A stretch of 64,000 nt of DNA. Source: Glaciecola sp034112105 (lineage in GTDB: Bacteria; Pseudomonadota; Gammaproteobacteria; Enterobacterales; Alteromonadaceae). The notes below the pieces were generated by a model. It did not search any database. It was not told where the DNA came from and saw only the letters and a list, made by a program, of their open reading frames with translations. This document shows positions 18,628 to 27,839 of the stretch, one piece after another. The DNA lies in NCBI GenBank assembly GCA_034112105.1, contig JAWUVZ010000096.1, forward strand, positions 12,561 to 76,560. The letters run 5' to 3'. A program made the position numbers and the translations under genes. Position 1 is the stretch's first letter, and each line of letters opens with the position of its first letter.

Positions 18628-18991
18628 TTTAAGCTTCCTATTTTTTCTGATTTTTTTGAATGAAAAGTGGCTAAGGCTAATTCCACTGCAAATAATATTA
18701 ACATCTCTACTGAAAGTATAGTTTCAGATTACATGCAAAGTTGGGCAAGGAGTACTCATTAATGACAAGATTATAGGCTTATTAGAAATTTCACGTAAAT
18801 CACCCGCCACTTCTTATTGCAGGTTCTCCTGCAACAATATGGAGATTTTCTAGAAACAAGCGGCTTTCGATCCTTCTTTAAAAAAACCGTGACCAGCGAG
18901 TGTAGTATAATGCTTAGTTAAATTACTATCAGCTAGTGCTTGATTCAAAGTCTGCTACACTCGCTATTGAATTTTAAACAGGAATGAGCTT
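18628..18991. other. 364-bp divergent intergenic region
   Basis: This region separates two divergent envelope-protein genes. It contains a 7-bp hairpin TTGCAGG / CCTGCAA with a 4-nt loop (18817-18834) and a -10-like TATAAT at 18906-18911 for the rightward gene without a good -35. An AGGAAT ribosome site precedes the ATG at 18992. No small gene or RNA was recognised. Confidence 0.4.
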
Positions 18992-20164
18992 ATGAAATTT
19001 TTTGCTTCAACTATTATTTTAGCTGTTTTAATGCTGACCGGTTGCAATAGCACTACCAAAATAAAACAAACTCAAGTAAAGCCTCCTGAATTACAATCAC
19101 TGATCAATCATGCCTTATTCGAAGAACAATTGACCCCTTCACAAGCATCTATTTTCAAACTTCCTGATGCAGAAAAAGAACGCTTTTTTACCTACGTGTA
19201 TAAGCAGTTACAAATGCAAACTCGGGCTGATGAAATAGTGTTCAATTACCTTGAAAGCGAATTAAGTAATTTTCAATATCATGGAGATACCCTAACGGCT
19301 CAGCAAACGCTTGATCTTTCTCATGGCAATTGTATAAGCCTAGCAATATTGACCCAAAGCTATGCAAACGAGCTTAACTTAGAGACCAGTTTTCAAGAAA
19401 TGTCAAATGAACCAATTTATGCAAAAAAAAATGGGTTAGTGTATGTATCTAATCACTTTAGGACCAAAATCTATGCTCCTAGTAACGATTCAATCGATAA
19501 CGATCCTTACCTATTTATTATACGTCGCGCCGGCACATTAATTGATTATTTTCCAAGCAGAGGTAGTTATTTTTCTAATAATGCTGATTACAATGACTTA
19601 GTGTCCAAATATTACAGTAATTTGGCGGCACAAGCATTAGCCGACGAACAGCTAGACTTCGCTTATTCAGTCATACTGCAAGCACATAAATTCACACCTT
19701 ATGATCCTGAACTTTATAACATCGCAGGTATATTGCATCGTAGAGCCGGTGATTTACAAAGTGCGAAAGCGATCTATCAATCGGCACTTGATAGTAATCT
19801 GTCCAGTGTCAATTTATTAAGTAATTACAGATATTTGGCTCAAATGTTAGGGGACCATGAGCTTGTTTCTCAGCTTTCAGCGAAGCTTAAAAATGAACAG
19901 AAAGATCCATTTGAGCTGCTTGCTCTGGCTGCAAGTGACGTACGTTCGGGCGATCTTAATAGAGCTAAAAGGCATATTGAACAAGCAATATTTCAAGCTC
20001 CCTACATAGCAGAACTTTATGTAGAATTAGCAAAGATTAAGTATCAACAAGGTAAAATTAATCAAACGCAAACACTACTAGAACAAGCCATTGATCTTGA
20101 GCACGATAAAGAAAGGCTTAATGTGTATCAAGCCAAATTGTTATCCGCACGAGTAAACAAATAA
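18992..20164 (+). CDS. Lipoprotein with transglutaminase-like domain and TPR repeats
   Basis: The 390-residue product has a lipoprotein signal with lipobox LTGC (Cys18). Residues about 80-175 look like a transglutaminase-like cysteine-protease fold. The candidate nucleophile Cys is in HGNCISLAILTQSYA, a His is in VSNHFRTKIY, and an acidic residue follows in DNDPYLF. The second half has at least three tetratricopeptide repeats (LYNIAGILHRRAGDLQSAKA, LNRAKRHIEQAIFQAPYIAE, LYVELAKIKYQQGKINQTQT). This combination suggests a periplasmic or outer-membrane scaffold with a peptidase or vestigial catalytic role. Its partner is unknown and it appears monocistronic. Confidence 0.7.
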   Translation: MKFFASTIILAVLMLTGCNSTTKIKQTQVKPPELQSLINHALFEEQLTPSQASIFKLPDAEKERFFTYVYKQLQMQTRADEIVFNYLESELSNFQYHGDTLTAQQTLDLSHGNCISLAILTQSYANELNLETSFQEMSNEPIYAKKNGLVYVSNHFRTKIYAPSNDSIDNDPYLFIIRRAGTLIDYFPSRGSYFSNNADYNDLVSKYYSNLAAQALADEQLDFAYSVILQAHKFTPYDPELYNIAGILHRRAGDLQSAKAIYQSALDSNLSSVNLLSNYRYLAQMLGDHELVSQLSAKLKNEQKDPFELLALAASDVRSGDLNRAKRHIEQAIFQAPYIAELYVELAKIKYQQGKINQTQTLLEQAIDLEHDKERLNVYQAKLLSARVNK

Positions 20165-20218
20165 TTCACTATCTGAAGCAAAACACAACTCATTACTATG
20201 TGGCATCAGTCTCTTAGC

Positions 20219-21019
20219 TCACTTAACGATGCGTTTGTCGATAGGGGGGGCACATTTAAATAAGTTTTGATGGGCGCTTTTTGGAGCCGGACAAGCCTTG
20301 CCTTTGGCATAATTGGAGTTCCATAATTCCTTTAATTCTGGCTTGTGCCCATCTTTGGCCCACTGTTGTTCTGCTTCCCGCTGTTTTTCATAGTTACCTT
20401 GACGCTCTTGATTCCACTGCTGAACCTGTTGCATAAATTGGGGGTCTTCATTCAACTCAAGTATGTCCATTTGCATATCATTTAACAGAGCTAATGGATA
20501 AGGTATTATTCTACAGATAGGTTCACCCGCCTTAAATGTGACCTTTCGATTGGCTTCAGTAAGTCGCCAATTCATAGTGAATGGAAAAGGTAACCAATCC
20601 GTGCGGATAAACGCATCTAATGGCACTGCATAATTCTGATCTTGATTAGCCGGCCCTGTTACCAATAGGCCATACTCAGGTGGTGTACGAAACAGAAGAG
20701 GGAGATACCAAGTGACCGTACCGGAGCCAAAATGTGGCTTGGGTCCGAAAGGGTCATCAGTGTTTGTTTGGATATTTAGTTGGTCACCTTCCTCTGAACC
20801 ACTCCACGTTATCTCTGCATCTACTGGGTTTAGTATTTCCCATCCCATACTATTAGCTGCGGTTAATGGAATGCACCGGTATGCATAACGGGCCGGAGTA
20901 CTGTCCATCCAGTCACGAGTTATTTTGCAGGGTCTAATTGATTGACTGACGTCCTTTTTTACTCCAGGAATAACATAAGCGAGTAATTTATTATTAGGCA
21001 CAGGTTGAGGTTTTGACAT
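20219..21019 (-). CDS. DUF6065 family protein
   Basis: The 266-residue product resembles the uncharacterised DUF6065 family. The recognisable signature is R-x-W-M near residue 35 followed by YAYRCIPLTAANSMGWEIL, then a beta-rich body with FGSGTVTWYLPLLFRTPPEYGLLVTGP and a strand pair ending in AGEPICRIIPYP. The C-terminal 80 residues are charged and rich in Gln and Trp. There is no signal peptide, so a cytoplasmic location is likely. Members are often found near secondary-metabolite or 2-oxoglutarate oxygenase genes, but none is adjacent here. No catalytic function can be assigned. Confidence 0.6.
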   Translation of the reverse strand: MSKPQPVPNNKLLAYVIPGVKKDVSQSIRPCKITRDWMDSTPARYAYRCIPLTAANSMGWEILNPVDAEITWSGSEEGDQLNIQTNTDDPFGPKPHFGSGTVTWYLPLLFRTPPEYGLLVTGPANQDQNYAVPLDAFIRTDWLPFPFTMNWRLTEANRKVTFKAGEPICRIIPYPLALLNDMQMDILELNEDPQFMQQVQQWNQERQGNYEKQREAEQQWAKDGHKPELKELWNSNYAKGKACPAPKSAHQNLFKCAPPIDKRIVK

Positions 21020-21270
21020 TGGTAAAAGATCTCATATTCTAGGTAACCCAAACTTGGGGTAAGTATTAAAAGAATCCCATAATTTGTTTTAAATTGCACG
21101 ACTAAGAATTAAAACTGTAAACCAGAATAACAAAGCAATTCTATCTGCTGTGTTTTCTTCTTCTAGTGTCTCGCTTTTAATATTTCTGCAATATAGACAT
21201 ATTTTAGTCCGATTCTTTTGTGCTATCTTTATCACCTACCAAATCAAGCATCAAAACGGCGAAATACTAC

Positions 21271-21405
21271 ATGCATTCAGTTGTGATCGTTGGAACAGGA
21301 TTTGGTGCAATTTCAGCTGCCATAGCGTTGATGAAAAGAGATGTTAGTGACTTTATTAGACGCTTGCGTAACAGATTCATTTTTGGTCATCATCATATTG
21401 AATGA
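21271..21405 (+). pseudogene. N-terminal remnant of an FAD-dependent (Baeyer-Villiger-type) monooxygenase
   Basis: The ATG at 21271 starts MHSVVIVGTGFGAISAAIAL, a textbook flavoprotein Rossmann beta-alpha-beta with GxGxxG. It continues MKRDVSDFI, matching the start of flavin-containing and Baeyer-Villiger monooxygenases. Homology stops abruptly around position 21360, where the expected FAD-binding ILER strand is replaced by RRLRNRFIFGHHHIE and a stop. Such enzymes normally have about 450-550 residues, so more than 90 percent is missing. It lies just upstream of the nitroreductase and looks like the scar of a deletion. Confidence 0.7.
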
Positions 21406-21484
21406 CACGTTTCTATAAAGTGCTGTGCAGGATATACTATGTGTATCCGGCATCACTCGACTTACAACAAGAATTGGTTGTCCA

Positions 21485-22159
21485 ATGAAAGATCATAACG
21501 ACTCGCCTCTGTCCGACTACGTAGAGTACCCTCAAGAGGAGATGCTAATTCGCTCTCAAGCATTCTATGACAATATAAAACGCCGTCATAGTATACGTAA
21601 ATTTAGCGACCGTAAGGTGCCTCAGGAAATTATCGAAAATTGCATAAAGGCGGCCGGAACCGCGCCTAATGGAGCGAATCATCAGCCTTGGCATTTTGTA
21701 GCTATTCATTCGGATGATGTAAAAAAGCAAGTCAGAGAGCAGGCTGAATTGCATGAACAAGGATTTTATGCAGGCCGGGGTGGTAAGGAATGGTTAGAAG
21801 CGTTGCAGCCTCTGGGCACTGACGCACAAAAACCTTATCTTGAGCACGCTCCTTGGTTAATTGCTATTTTCAGTCAGAAGAAGGGTGGGGTGAGTCCTGG
21901 CGATAAACACACTAATTATTATGTGCATGAGTCGGTAGGTATTGCGACTGGCTTTCTGATAACAGCTCTACATAATGCTGGGCTAGTGACGTTGACCCAC
22001 ACACCAAAGCCAATGTCATTTCTATCAAAAATATGTCAAAGGCCTGATGAAGAACGTCCGTATATATTGCTAATCACTGGTTACCCTGCTGATGATGCAA
22101 CAGTGCCAGAACATGCTAAAAATAAAAAAACACTCACAGAGATCTGCACGTTTTTATAA
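21485..22159 (+). CDS. Nitroreductase-family flavoprotein, iodotyrosine-deiodinase-like
   Basis: This FMN-dependent enzyme of the nitroreductase fold resembles iodotyrosine deiodinase (IYD), which reductively removes halogen from halotyrosines. From the ATG at 21485 the product is 224 residues. The FMN-phosphate motif KRRHSIRKFSDRKVP is followed by AAGTAPNGANHQPWHFV, the counterpart of the IYD segment TAGTAPSGAHTEPW. The active-site lid contains Glu, Tyr and Lys at the spacing of the human IYD triad (E157, Y161, K182): E-x3-Y in EQGFY, with a Lys 21 residues later in DAQKPYL. The C-terminal ALHNAGLVTLTHTP also matches. An in-frame start at 21425 would add 20 unrelated residues. Confidence 0.8.
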   Translation: MKDHNDSPLSDYVEYPQEEMLIRSQAFYDNIKRRHSIRKFSDRKVPQEIIENCIKAAGTAPNGANHQPWHFVAIHSDDVKKQVREQAELHEQGFYAGRGGKEWLEALQPLGTDAQKPYLEHAPWLIAIFSQKKGGVSPGDKHTNYYVHESVGIATGFLITALHNAGLVTLTHTPKPMSFLSKICQRPDEERPYILLITGYPADDATVPEHAKNKKTLTEICTFL

Positions 22160-22211
22160 TGAAGTTAACCACCGCCAATACAAAGCTCCTTTGGGGCAGA
22201 GAAACAGTAGA

Positions 22212-23438
22212 TTGAACACTCAAGAATTTATTCAAATCCGTCGTTTCATATTGAAACTGGGCAAAATGTTGCACAAGTATGGAACGCCCGCATTTCGACT
22301 AGAAGCATACTTGCTAGAAGTCGCTAGCTATTTAGGTGTTTATGCGTCGTTTATAGCAACGCCAACCTCTATTACTTTTGTCATTTGGAGTGATAAACAC
22401 GAAGACGAATATAATCATGCGGCGCGCCTTCAACCTGGCGATTTGGACATGAATGCCTTATCGCTTACCGACGAATTAGCAAATGCACTGTTGTCTGGGG
22501 AAGTGAGTCTAACGGAGGCTGATATCCGTTTGGACGCAATAAATGAGATGCCAAGTCCCTACGGAAAGGTAATTACCGGTTTAGCATTTTCTTTGGCTAC
22601 AGGTTCGTTTTCAATGTTGATGGGAGCAAGTCTCGCAGAGATATTCTGGGCTGGTTTACTGGGTTTTGTCTCCTACCTATGGATTTTATGGTCACAAAAA
22701 TCAAAGCGCGTAAATTTAATGCTCGAACCAGTAACTTCATTTGCTGCCGGTATTTTAGCATGCGCTATAAGCCGCTATTTAGATCCTGGTATTAACATTC
22801 CGTTGATGGTGCTTTCTGCCGTTATCGTATTGGTGCCCGGTTTAGCACTTACCATGGGCTTGGCAGAGCTTTCGTCGAGAAATCTGGTGTCAGGAACGGC
22901 GCGGATCATGGACGCAATTATGCAATTGTTTAAACTCTACTTTGGTGCATTCTTAGGCGTTGGTGTTGGTTTTACTTTATTTGGTGAGAACCAGTTCGAA
23001 CCCGCCGCTTCTTTGCCATATTGGGCTACATGGTTGGCTGTTGGTTTGTTGTGTTTCGCACTAGTACCTATTTTCAGAACACGACTTAAGCACATTCATT
23101 GGGCCTTAATGTCGGCTTTTATCGCTTATGGCGTGACGGTTTTTAGTTCTCATTATATAGATCAAACCTTTGGCACATTCTTAGGGGCATTTGCGCTTGG
23201 TGTTTTTGCTAATGCATTTGGGAGAATAGCGAATCAACCCTCAACCATTGTCGCTATGCATGGCTTGATTGTGCTGGTCCCAGGTTCCAAAACTTATATC
23301 GGCTTGAATTCGTTTATATCAGGCCAAGACTTTGTACAAGCGTCGCATGTTGGACCAGAAGTATTTTTGATATTTATGTCTTTGGTGGCGGGATTAATAT
23401 TTGCCAATGTCGTAATGCCAACCAGAAAAGCACTTTAG
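22212..23438 (+). CDS. Threonine/serine exporter (ThrE/DUF1212) family membrane protein
   Basis: This is a predicted inner-membrane amino-acid exporter. The N-terminal ThrE domain has the conserved segment LGKMLHKYGTPAFRLEAYL and ATPTSITFVIWSD. It is followed by about ten membrane helices divided between the ThrE and ThrE_2 halves (ALTMGLAELSSRNLVSGTARIMDA; LIVLVPGSKTYIGLNSF). A TTG at 22212 gives MNTQEFIQIRRFILKLGK, which fits the family's usual start (408 residues). Upstream ATGs at 22092 or 22116 would overlap the preceding gene and add unrelated basic residues, so the start is uncertain. Substrate specificity is inferred only from the family. Confidence 0.78.
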   Translation: MNTQEFIQIRRFILKLGKMLHKYGTPAFRLEAYLLEVASYLGVYASFIATPTSITFVIWSDKHEDEYNHAARLQPGDLDMNALSLTDELANALLSGEVSLTEADIRLDAINEMPSPYGKVITGLAFSLATGSFSMLMGASLAEIFWAGLLGFVSYLWILWSQKSKRVNLMLEPVTSFAAGILACAISRYLDPGINIPLMVLSAVIVLVPGLALTMGLAELSSRNLVSGTARIMDAIMQLFKLYFGAFLGVGVGFTLFGENQFEPAASLPYWATWLAVGLLCFALVPIFRTRLKHIHWALMSAFIAYGVTVFSSHYIDQTFGTFLGAFALGVFANAFGRIANQPSTIVAMHGLIVLVPGSKTYIGLNSFISGQDFVQASHVGPEVFLIFMSLVAGLIFANVVMPTRKAL

Positions 23439-23606
23439 TTGCGTTTTATATAACATTAACAATGCTTTTCCTCTCTACTATTCATGGAACTAAGGCCACA
23501 CGATTAACTAAATAAAGTGTGCTTGTATACAACGCCATCCTATATTGGAGCTAGCGATGAGCCATCTTGGTTCGTAATAAGTTCGCAAAAAATTAGGAAC
23601 CAACTT

Positions 23607-24518
23607 ATGTCACAAAATAATGCATTAACGTATTCTGGTAAGACAACACTTATTTCTGGAGCCGCAGGTGGCATAGGGTTCGCGTTAGCGAAAGAATTTG
23701 GTGAGTTGGGCATGAACGTGGTGATTGCCGATATTGACGAAGCGGCCCTAGCGAGTGCTAAAAAGCAATTAGAATCGTTGAATATTAAGGTCTTGGCCTG
23801 CAAGTTAGATGTCACCGATTTTACTCAGTGGCAAGCTTGTGTTGAGCAAACTTTAGCCGCTTTTGGCAAACTGCATATGGTTGTAAATAATGCGGGGGTA
23901 GGCGGTGTTCCTGGAAAAATTGAGCAGGCTGACCACGACATATGGCGCTGGGTTGTTGATGTCAACTTGATGGGAGTAGTATATGGCGCTCAAGTCGCTA
24001 TACCTGAAATAAAACGCCATGGTGAAGGTGGCTGGATTATCAATGTTGCGTCAATGGCCGGTATGATGGGGGTTCCTTATGCAAGTTCTTATTCCGCTAC
24101 AAAAGCAGCCGTTGTGTCGTTGACCGAAAGTTGGGCCGTGGAATTAAAATCACATAATATTCACGTTTCAGCGTTGTGCCCGGCCTTTGTAAAAACTCGT
24201 ATTCATGAGTCAATGCGCAATAAACAAGATAAATATAAGTCGTCTAAGGAATCCCAAGAAATTACGCCTGCCGATAAACAGCGCCACAAGAAAAATGTTG
24301 GTCAAGCAGCTGCTCTTGTCGAGTCAGGTATTGCTCCAGAGCTGCTTGCCAAGCGTGTTGTTGAAGCTCTTAATTCAGGGCAAATGTATATATTTACCCA
24401 CCCTAACTACAAAGAAGTCGCCGGCTACAGAGCGGCAATGATTGGTAAGGCGTTTGACGATGCTCAGCAAAGTGAGTTAGTTAAACACCTCATTGATGAT
24501 GACATAGTTAGTTTGTAA
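23607..24518 (+). CDS. SDR family NAD(P)-dependent oxidoreductase
   Basis: This is a classical short-chain dehydrogenase of 303 residues from the ATG at 23607, which has AGGAAC upstream. An earlier in-frame start at 23517 would add 30 poorly conserved residues. The cofactor motif is SGAAGGIG (TGxxxGIG type), an acidic residue after the second strand in VVIADID favours NAD(H), NNAGVG is present, and the catalytic Ser-Tyr-Lys is in SMAG...YSATK. The C-terminal extension and the ITPADKQRHKK segment are longer than in the 250-residue classical forms. The substrate is unknown. Confidence 0.88.
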   Translation: MSQNNALTYSGKTTLISGAAGGIGFALAKEFGELGMNVVIADIDEAALASAKKQLESLNIKVLACKLDVTDFTQWQACVEQTLAAFGKLHMVVNNAGVGGVPGKIEQADHDIWRWVVDVNLMGVVYGAQVAIPEIKRHGEGGWIINVASMAGMMGVPYASSYSATKAAVVSLTESWAVELKSHNIHVSALCPAFVKTRIHESMRNKQDKYKSSKESQEITPADKQRHKKNVGQAAALVESGIAPELLAKRVVEALNSGQMYIFTHPNYKEVAGYRAAMIGKAFDDAQQSELVKHLIDDDIVSL

Positions 24519-24623
24519 GTTTACTTTAATAATCATTAAGATGGCTGTTACAGTGCAATAGTAGATAATTTGTTAGCATCAACATGATGATATTAAACAT
24601 CAGAATCTTTGCTTGAGGGCGTT

Positions 24624-25364
24624 ATGGCAGAAACAAAATGGGATCCGGTTAAGTACAACCAAGTGGCTGATTTTGTAAGTAAGCTTGGTGAACCTTTATT
24701 AGTGCTGCTTGAACCTAAATTATCGGACTCTATTTTAGATTTAGGCTGCGGCGATGGCAGTCTGACCGAAAAAATTAAACCGTTATGCAAAAATGTGCTT
24801 GGAATAGACGCGAGCGCAGAAATGGTTCTAGCTGCTAAAGCCAAGGGCGTTAATGCTGTTGTTAAGGATGCTCATAATTTAGATTTTAATGAACAGTTTG
24901 ATGGTGTTTTTTCGAATGCAGCTCTGCATTGGATGACAGCACCAAAGGCAGTGCTTAGCGGTATTTATCGGGCATTAAAACCACAAGGCCGGTTTGTAGC
25001 AGAGTTCGGTGGCTTCGGTAACGCAAGAAAAATAGTTGACGCGCTAACTACGTGTTTAGAACGAGAAGGTATTGTGTATCAAAATCCATGGTACTTCCCT
25101 TCGGCTGAGACATACTCTAATTTATTGGCACAACACGGCTTTTCTGTTGAATATATCGAATTATTTGATCGTTTGACGCCCCTACCGGAACACTTAAGTG
25201 AATGGTTAGAAGCCTTTGGGCAGGCATTCTTTACAAATGCAGAGATTCAACAAAAAAGACACATCATTGACGAAGTTACTAATCTATTAAAGCCTGATTT
25301 ATTTGTAAATGGGCAATGGTATGTCGATTACGTCAGGTTGCGCTTAAAAGCCTTAAAATCATAG
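24624..25364 (+). CDS. Class I SAM-dependent methyltransferase
   Basis: The 246-residue product has SAM motif I in ILDLGCGDGSLTEKI, the motif-II acidic residue in GIDASAEMV, and the methyltransferase-11 type FSNAALHWM segment. The N-terminus MAETKWDPVKYNQVADFV resembles trans-aconitate methyltransferase-like proteins, but the acceptor cannot be assigned. GAGGGC at 24614-24619 is the ribosome site for the ATG at 24624. The 3' end overlaps the convergent amidohydrolase gene by 6 bp with no terminator between them. Confidence 0.85.
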   Translation: MAETKWDPVKYNQVADFVSKLGEPLLVLLEPKLSDSILDLGCGDGSLTEKIKPLCKNVLGIDASAEMVLAAKAKGVNAVVKDAHNLDFNEQFDGVFSNAALHWMTAPKAVLSGIYRALKPQGRFVAEFGGFGNARKIVDALTTCLEREGIVYQNPWYFPSAETYSNLLAQHGFSVEYIELFDRLTPLPEHLSEWLEAFGQAFFTNAEIQQKRHIIDEVTNLLKPDLFVNGQWYVDYVRLRLKALKS

Positions 25365-25976
25365 TGATTTAAAGTATTCCTTAATGTTACTCAATGGCAA
25401 AACTTGAGCATACTTTGCATGCATATCATGTAAGCTCATCTCATGTGCAGCCTGATTTCGATCCCCACACGCTTCAGGTACAACCGCACACATGAAATTA
25501 TGTTGCAGAGCATCCACGCATGTCGCGCGCACACAACCCGAAGTAGTTAAACCCGTTATAATGAGGGAGTCTATTTTAAGCGCTGCTAACTTAGTCGCCA
25601 ATGTTGTCGAAAAAAAAGCGCTTGGATAGTGTTTCTCAATAATATTGTCGGCGTTGACATATTGGCTAAACTTGTCGTGAATATCTACCCAACGAGAACC
25701 TCTTTGCAATATATTTAATGCCGGCAATCGTTGCCTAAACACGCTCGCTTGTTTTTCATTGTCGTAAATAACGGTGCTAAAAAATAAAGGGATTTGCTTA
25801 TCAATGGCAGCATTGATTAGCTCAAGATTAGCATCGATTTGAGGTTCAAAATTTCCTCCCAAAGGGCTTTCTTTATCTGTAAAACCGTTGCTAAAATCGA
25901 CAGCAATTACAGCTGGCCATTTGCCCAACTGTAATTCACCAATAACAAGATCATTATCGATAAGTTTTACTGTCAT
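25359..25976 (-). CDS. Isochorismatase-type cysteine hydrolase (N-carbamoylsarcosine amidase-like)
   Basis: This is a predicted amidohydrolase of 205 residues. The catalytic triad of the family is visible: Asp in AVIAVDFSNGFTDKESPLGG, Lys in IIEKHYPSAFFST and Cys in LTTSGCVRATCVDAL. The DFxNGFTD..SPLG start is the variant seen in N-carbamoylsarcosine amidohydrolases, which cleave a ureido group to ammonia and CO2. It directly abuts hyuB with no spacer, so it is the last gene of the operon. Together with HyuA/HyuB it would complete conversion of a hydantoin-like ring to an amino acid. Other small amides remain possible. Confidence 0.83.
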   Translation of the reverse strand: MTVKLIDNDLVIGELQLGKWPAVIAVDFSNGFTDKESPLGGNFEPQIDANLELINAAIDKQIPLFFSTVIYDNEKQASVFRQRLPALNILQRGSRWVDIHDKFSQYVNADNIIEKHYPSAFFSTTLATKLAALKIDSLIITGLTTSGCVRATCVDALQHNFMCAVVPEACGDRNQAAHEMSLHDMHAKYAQVLPLSNIKEYFKSL

Positions 25977-27827
25977 TTAGAACTCGGGTGCTTGCGGAGC
26001 GGGTAGCTTGGTTTCTGCCAAACTACGAGCTTTGATATCGGCTATGTCACCGCCAAAATCAAACAATTTAACATCACCACGGACACTGCTCATTTCTGCT
26101 CTTAGCGCTGATGTCGCAGCTTGGTCTATCGACATATCTTCCTTTATTACTACCCCATAAGATCTGGCGCCTTGAACAGAAACTAATGAACGATTGATGT
26201 CATCCAGCACCAACTGAGGCTCGCGTTTGAATGGGTCTCCCCAACCACCGCCACCCCATGTATTAAAGTACAAAATATCGCCTTTTTTAACCTCAATACC
26301 TTCACATTTTGCTGGTAACGTTTCTTCGCTTCCATCTGCTCGTATTAATATTTTGGTTGAGCGCATACCGGGGACTCCGCCGTTAACGCCCCAAGGATAG
26401 GTTAACCAACGATCATCATGGATCGCTATTTGGCCGTCATTCAAGAAGCGATAGCCTACAGATAGTCCATTACCACCACGGTGCAAGCCTGCGCCACCTG
26501 AATCCAATATCGCTTCATAATTCTCTACTCTCAGCGGAAAGTAAGCCTCAATGAATTCGTTAGGCACATTAGTAAAGCCTGGCCATAGTGAATGGCCATC
26601 AGGACCGTCTCCAGCAGGGCGACCTGGAATACCACCAAAGCCGATTTGAAAGAGTTGAAACCATTCGCCCTTATCATCGTAGCCTGAATAAAATAAATGC
26701 GGTGAATCGGAAAAGCCTGCGGCGTTCATTGCCTCGGGTGCACCTTGTCCTAGCAAGCCACCCATGACATCAAATATTCGGCCTAGGGCATGTGTTCTTC
26801 CAGAAAGAGCCGCCGGGTAATTTGGCTTCAATAAGCTGCCTTGCGGTATGCGTACGTCCACTAAGTCATAAAAACCATCATTGAAGAGTATTTGTGGGTC
26901 AACTAAATTAATGGTGAAAGAACCAAAAAACATCTTAAACATTTCTTCATTTAAGTAGAAATTAATGGAGCTTTTAGCTTGTGGATCGGTACCTTCAAAG
27001 TCAAATATTGCTTTAGGTCCTTCACGCCACATTTTACAGCGAATCTTGTACGGTCCTTTACCGACGCCATCATCGCACAAGTAATCTTCAAATACGCGAG
27101 GCTCTTCAGGCACTAACATATTGATGATTGCAGACATTGCAGTGTGATTTCGTTCTAACATAACTTCCATCGTTGAGTAGAAAGTATCATCACCAAATCT
27201 ATCTGCAATCTCGATAACCCGCTTTGACGCCGTATTGCATGCAGCGACCAATGCGTTTAAATCAAAGCGGTTCCACTGTGGCGTTCTGACGTTATGTAAT
27301 ATGAGTTCCAACAGGTCTTTCTGCAATACCCCTTTCTTGTACAACTTCGTAGGGGGAATACGGATACCTTCTTGGAAAATGGTTTCTGCTTTTATTGGAA
27401 TTGAGCCTGGGACCATTCCGCCATTATCTGACATGTGACCAAACATTGCTGACCAGGCAATATGCCTACCTTCACGGAAAATAGGAACAATAACAATCCA
27501 ATCAGGTAGATGGGATACTGCACCATTGCACATATAAGGGTCGTTAGTTAGCAGCACATCACCTTCTTCCACTTCGCCTGAAAATGCGTCCATAAACCCA
27601 TGAATGAAAGAACCAAATTGTCCTACTACCATTTTGCCATCTTTATTCGCAATCATCGGAAAGCAATCACCTTGCTCACGAATACCAGGACTCATAGCTG
27701 TTCGAAATAAGACCGCGTCCATTTCTTCACGCGCATTTTTTAGTGCGTTTTCAATGATATCAACGGTGACAGTGTCGGTATCTACACGATTAAGAGGAGC
27801 TGAGTTTGTTTCAATAATTTTATTCAT
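25977..27827 (-). CDS. hyuB: Hydantoinase B/oxoprolinase family protein
   Basis: This is the B subunit of an ATP-dependent cyclic amide hydrolase or carboxylase of the HyuA/HyuB type (N-methylhydantoinase, 5-oxoprolinase, acetone/acetophenone carboxylase superfamily). The 616 residues show the family segments EEMDAVLFRTAMSPGIREQGD, TNDPYMCNGAVSHLPDW, GHMSDNGGMVPGS and the Gly-rich GGAGLHRGGNGLSVGYRF. The C-terminal GWGDPFKREP is typical too. The gene follows hyuA by 12 bp with AGGAG before its ATG. A subunit pair encoded as separate genes is the N-methylhydantoinase/carboxylase layout rather than the fused eukaryotic 5-oxoprolinase. Confidence 0.9.
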   Translation of the reverse strand: MNKIIETNSAPLNRVDTDTVTVDIIENALKNAREEMDAVLFRTAMSPGIREQGDCFPMIANKDGKMVVGQFGSFIHGFMDAFSGEVEEGDVLLTNDPYMCNGAVSHLPDWIVIVPIFREGRHIAWSAMFGHMSDNGGMVPGSIPIKAETIFQEGIRIPPTKLYKKGVLQKDLLELILHNVRTPQWNRFDLNALVAACNTASKRVIEIADRFGDDTFYSTMEVMLERNHTAMSAIINMLVPEEPRVFEDYLCDDGVGKGPYKIRCKMWREGPKAIFDFEGTDPQAKSSINFYLNEEMFKMFFGSFTINLVDPQILFNDGFYDLVDVRIPQGSLLKPNYPAALSGRTHALGRIFDVMGGLLGQGAPEAMNAAGFSDSPHLFYSGYDDKGEWFQLFQIGFGGIPGRPAGDGPDGHSLWPGFTNVPNEFIEAYFPLRVENYEAILDSGGAGLHRGGNGLSVGYRFLNDGQIAIHDDRWLTYPWGVNGGVPGMRSTKILIRADGSEETLPAKCEGIEVKKGDILYFNTWGGGGWGDPFKREPQLVLDDINRSLVSVQGARSYGVVIKEDMSIDQAATSALRAEMSSVRGDVKLFDFGGDIADIKARSLAETKLPAPQAPEF

Positions 27828-27839
27828 TTTGATCTCCTA

